Positions 60,172 to 64,000 of a DNA stretch of 64,000 nucleotides are shown here, one piece after another (the stretch's first letter is position 1; the number at the start of each line of letters is the position of its first letter). A program made the translations under genes and the position numbers. A model generated the notes under the pieces. The model did no database searches, was not told the origin of the DNA, and saw only the letters and a list, made by a program, of their open reading frames with translations. The stretch is from Thalassia testudinum (lineage: Eukaryota; Streptophyta; Magnoliopsida; Alismatales; Hydrocharitaceae): NCBI GenBank assembly GCA_037157565.1, contig JAZHRO010000054.1, positions 14,987,501 through 15,051,500 on the forward strand. Direction: 5' to 3'.

Positions 60172-63013
60172 TGTTTGATCCGATCCCAAATCCCTACAAG
60201 ATCCGAGACTGACTTGCCTCGACTAATCCCAAGACCCAGTCGTCCAACGAGAAATAACCAAAAGTAGAAAATGTTCCACAACCACACATGCATTGTAATT
60301 AGATAGAAAATATATAGAGACAATAAAGGAAACAGAACGGAATGTCTCACAATATTACAGACCATCACAACTACAACAGCGGAAAATAAGCTGAAAAATA
60401 CAATAGAAATAGTATTACATATAACAAAACTCACTACTACAACCAAAGAACGGCTGGAACAGAAAATGAAAACAGCTATGGCTGGGCTCGACTGGGCCTA
60501 GCTCCCTCTGCAGCCGGTAGTGCTGGCTGCTTAACTCCCTGACCTGAATAAGGTTATAGAATTCTGTAGTTAGTTAACGCTGAGTAGAGTGGTAATTAAG
60601 CCATTTAAATGCAATTAACATATGACAAACAACTAATTAATTATTTATTTTCATTTAGCTCAACTAAGTAGTTTTGATTTGTTTATTTTCTTATTAATCC
60701 GATCATTTCTTGATCTTGTCGTTTCTCAGGGGAACGATCTTGATTGCAGTCTTTCCCGTGATATAAGATGTACATGTGGTGCTATCCTGGCCGGGAGAGT
60801 CCCTCATGGTAGTCCTACACCTAGTCAACCACCTCGAGGTCACGGTCGCGACGTAGCGGTGACTACGGTATGTGCAATAAGCGCACGGGTAGCTACCTCG
60901 CATTGGCACGCGGTCAATCGTTTCTACTAGTGGGTACTCCTAAAAGTACACTTCGGAGAAGCACAGGGCCTTGCCCTCTCAGAACAGGGGTCTCGCCCCT
61001 CCACAGTCCACTAACCCTCGTCCGACTATCTTGGTTTGCCTAGTGGGCCTAACAAGAGTCAATGTAGGGTGGCTAGTCCTAACCTCGGGCCCTGTGGGGC
61101 AGCTAGCTCCCTCCCTACACTAAGTAGCTCACCTTGATACCACGTGCAAAAGGGCCAAACAAGAGTCGACGTAGAGTAGTCAAACCCACCCGGAGTCTCA
61201 ACCCAAGGGGCAGTAAGCTCCCCTCTACTCTAAGGGACAGTTGCTCTCCTTGGTACTTTGTACACAAGGGCCAGCTCACTTCCCGTCTACTTACCAAGTC
61301 CTTTTCTATACATGGAAGTTCTTCTCCTAATTCCCTGTAGGGTTCATGCTTGTATTCATTTCATCCTATTTCTCAACATTCAGATCTCACTATTCACATC
61401 CGGGGTTTCATTCTTATAACAGGCAGCTCGTGTTTTACTAACTGAGAAAGCATCAGATCAATAAATTAATACACTTGCTAGCAATTAGGGTTTAACATGC
61501 ATCTTAAATGAAATAATGTAACTCAAGCAATATTCATTAGCTTTTGCCCTAGGATTCATTTCACATCCTAGGGTTCAATTAAGTTATTCTAAACATGTAC
61601 TTTGCTTGATTAAATCTTAATATTAAAGCAAGCTACTCTACCGGGAAACACGGGAGGAATGGGGGCTATAACCGCAAGTTCTATCGTCTCCGTGGGCCCT
61701 GAACATGCTACAGGTTGGAGACCTATACCGGTGACTAAGTCATATCAGACGAGTTCAAAACAGTACATAACTAATACTAACACGTAGAGAAACTCGAGCG
61801 GAAAACAATGGTATTTCGTTTGCATAAAACCGACTTCGTTTGGGCCCTAAACGCCTAAAAATGCACATATTATCTAAAATCAGACGTCTGGGACTAGACC
61901 CAGACGTCTTAAATGATCTCAGAACCTCACCTTGCTTCCCTGCATTGCTAGCAGATGTCTGGAACCCTTTCACAGTCGTCCTGGGTCTTTCCAGACGTCT
62001 GTCTGTGTGTCCGAACGTTCAATGTGTCTATCAGACGTCTGTGGAGACATCTAGATGTCCTAAAGCACCTCGAAGAGCATGCTTGTGCACCTTTCCAAGG
62101 CTTGTATTGGCGTACACACTCACAGGTTAAAAACATTACGTACGTAATGTATGCCCATGTATGCGCATTTAGGACACTTACCACGGCACTCCGTGAGTTT
62201 TCAGACATCCAGCTTCAACTCTGGACGTCCGCTGCCGCTCCAGATATCTGTCAGATTCTGCAGACGTCTAATACTGGAAAAATCCAACATCTAGAAACTC
62301 CTCGTGCGGCTTGTCTTCCTCACTGCCTTCATCCGCAGCATGGCAGCAGCAGCTCCAGCAGTTGTAGGGGGTCGAGAGACTCTTCTCCATGAGCCCCTCC
62401 TCATGTGCATGCTCACCTCCTCCCACACGAGCTCCTACGAGCTCCTGCAGCTCCTCCGACTGTGCTCCTCCCCTCTCAACTCCGAGTGTTCACTGTTGCA
62501 CCCGCAGCAAGGTGCTCCTCGTACGCGAGCTCTCCTGCTCGAGCTCGTCTGCCGCACACCTAAGCTCCACGACCTTCCTCCTCTCTCCCACGCCCTCACT
62601 CTCCCGTGCACACACTCTCTCCCTCCCTTTTTCTCCTCCTCATGCGAGCTCCTCTCCTTCACACACGGTTGCAAGCGAAGAAGAGGAGGCTGTTGGTGGC
62701 TCGCCGGCAGACCAGGGAAGGAGGTGGAGGTGGTGGTGGAGTGGAGATGGAGTGGGGTGGAGGGGTTTAAGTAGGGATGGGTTAGGGTTTGGAGGCGAGG
62801 GGGAGTGTGCGTGTGTGTGTGCGTAAGTGTGTGTGTGGGCGAGTGTGGTGAGCGAGAGGAAAGATAAGAAAAATTTTGAAAACTTCCCCGCCATCCTCTC
62901 TTCTTCCCATAAAGCCCACACAATCAACTCAAAGGATCAAAATTTTCGCTCACGCCCCTAACTTTCCGGAGAAACTTTGAAGGGGCCTTGGAAAGGGTCA
63001 TTTCAATGTAACA
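60172..63013 (-). mobile_element. Tekay/Del 3' LTR
   Basis: The sense strand starts TGTTACATTGAAATGACC (63013 downward) and ends GGATCGGATCAAACA (60172), about 2842 bp. It lies directly downstream of a minus-strand chromodomain pol tail. In between is AGTTTCAGGGACAAAACTTC, the usual pol-to-LTR junction wording of this lineage. Thus it is the 3' LTR of that element. CAGACGTCTG units lie at 61880-62275. The purine tract is poorly kept. Confidence 0.85.
61880..62275. repeat. CAGACGTCTG palindrome cluster
   Basis: About eight copies or near-copies, for example near 61882, 61903, 61993, 62033 and 62264, spaced 20-100 bp apart. Confidence 0.7.
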
Positions 63014-63088
63014 AACTTAAAGGAAGTTTTGTCCCTGAAACTTGAGCTAAGTAGGGTGTGGAAAATAACGTAAAAGCGCAAAACAAAC

Positions 63089-63529
63089 TTAAAGAGGACC
63101 AAAGTAGGTCTGAAAAGACGTACCCTCAAAAAACTCTGGGTACTGTTCTCGCATTGTCTCCTCAGGCTCCCAAGTCGCCTCCTCGTACCGCTGGCTTGTC
63201 CATAAGACCTTCACCAGTGGTACCTGCTTCTGTTTCAACCTCCGAACGATTTTGTCTAGTATTTGTACTGGCCTCTTGGGATAGGTCAGGTCGTCTCCCA
63301 CCTCGACACTCTCATGGCTCAGAAAGTGGTTGGGATCAGCGACATACTTCCTGAGGTTGGGCACATGGAACACGTCATGCACTCCAGAGAGCTGGGGAGG
63401 AAGGGCAAGCCGATAGGCAACGGGTTCTACCCGCTTGAAGACCTCAAAGGGCCCTACAAACCTCGGCGCAAGCTTCCCTTTCACCCCAAAATGCTGGAAG
63501 CCCTTCATGGGTGAAAGACAGAGGAAGAC
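63089..63529 (-). pseudogene. C-terminus of Tekay/Del pol: integrase end plus chromodomain (truncated)
   Basis: In sense order the frame reads [47 protein letters not shown], then a chromodomain ([34 protein letters not shown]) and a stop at 63089. Chromodomains target chromovirus integration to marked chromatin. The upstream integrase core, RT and gag are absent because an Athila-type LTR starts at about 63530. This stretch itself is open, so the element was broken by insertion rather than by slow decay here. Confidence 0.88.
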
Positions 63530-64000
63530 TGGTTGTTGGTCAGTTTGATTAGATTTTATTACTCAAATATTTCAAAAATTCTCCGAGGTCGAACTCAGGG
63601 AGCAAGCTTGATTTTAGACATGTAGAAAATCACAATCTACAATAATACACTGTTTTACAAAAGAACAACTAAAGAGAAAGGAAATAAAAATTGTTTCTTC
63701 TCTTTTTTCTTCGCTCTTTCTTCTTTGTCTGTCCTTCTCTCTTCTTCTTTCAGTCTTCAGACGTCTGATTCTGGGAATCAGACGCCTTAAGTAGCCACTT
63801 GCTACAGTGCACGTCTCCTTCTTCCTTTCTCTGCTGCTGCTCTCCTTGGCTTTTTCTTCTTCTCTTCTTCTTTTCCCTGCTTGGCTTTCTTCTTTGAGAC
63901 AGCTTCCCCTTCCTTCCTTCCTCAGTTGGCTTCTCCTTCTTCCTGCTGCAGCTGCTGTCTTCTTCTTTCTCTTCCTTTTCCTCTGTTTCTGCTCCTGAGC
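63530..64000 (-). mobile_element. Athila-type LTR, 3' part, cut by window edge
   Basis: In reverse complement it matches the last ~450 bp of the LTR at 25594-28326: GAGTAATAAAATCTAAT, CTCCGAGGTCGAACTCAGGG at 63580, the GAA-rich tract (here CTTCTTC), CAGACGTCTGATTCTGGG near 63757, and TTGCTACAGTGC near 63798. The exact low-coordinate boundary (63530-63537) is uncertain. The rest lies outside the window. Confidence 0.75.

Noticed and set aside
1..64000. CRISPR arrays, operons, bacterial promoters or rRNA genes
   Set aside because: Nothing of the kind is present. The repeats seen are LTRs, microsatellites and inverted repeats of a plant nuclear genome.

Overview
This is nuclear DNA from a flowering plant. 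Spliceosomal introns, Ty3/gypsy LTR elements with a tRNA-Asp primer site, plant gene families and AT-rich intergenic DNA all say so. The very GC-rich 3' exon of the one intact gene suggests a monocot, but that is inference. The window is gene-poor and dominated by transposable elements.

Layout. 1-3743: no recognisable gene, one ~90-bp tandem duplication. 3749-6405: a complete solo LTR of Tekay/Del type with a perfect 5-bp target duplication. 6751-7048: a Tourist-like MITE. 10189-14018 (+): an apparently intact four-exon GH17 endo-1,3-beta-glucanase with an X8 domain and a GPI-anchor signal. 14540-16330: a large AT-rich foldback (inverted-repeat) element. 16803-17827 (-): a hydroxypyruvate reductase (HPR3-like) pseudogene. 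18040-19940 (-): a decayed LINE with RT, zf-RVT and RNase H. 21003-22910: a truncated Tekay-type LTR. 25594-39028 (+): a complete but dead Athila-type retrotransposon, with 2.7/2.5-kb LTRs, PBS, gag, protease, RT/RNase H, integrase, PPT and a perfect CCAGA target duplication. 43417-43842 (-): a ribosomal P-stalk-like C-terminal tail attached to a Gly/Ala repeat. 45977-49782 (-): a STRUBBELIG-receptor-family (SRF) LRR gene that stops before any kinase domain, with a decayed copy of its exons at 52140-52811. 53430-64000: a nest of LTRs. An Athila-type LTR sits inside a second Athila-type solo LTR, which sits inside a Tekay LTR. That Tekay LTR meets another Tekay LTR head-to-head, followed by a chromodomain-bearing pol tail broken by a further Athila-type LTR.

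Function. Only the GH17 gene looks capable of making a normal product (callose turnover at the cell surface). The SRF gene may make a secreted LRR ectodomain or may be a truncated relic. The other gene-like loci carry disabling lesions. The most unusual signals are structural. One is a hairpin kept in four diverged Athila-type LTRs while its stem sequence changes. Another is a GTGGGAC...GTCCCAC palindrome at a second site in the same LTRs. A third is a dense CAGACGTCTG (ACGT-core) palindrome that recurs in two unrelated LTR families.
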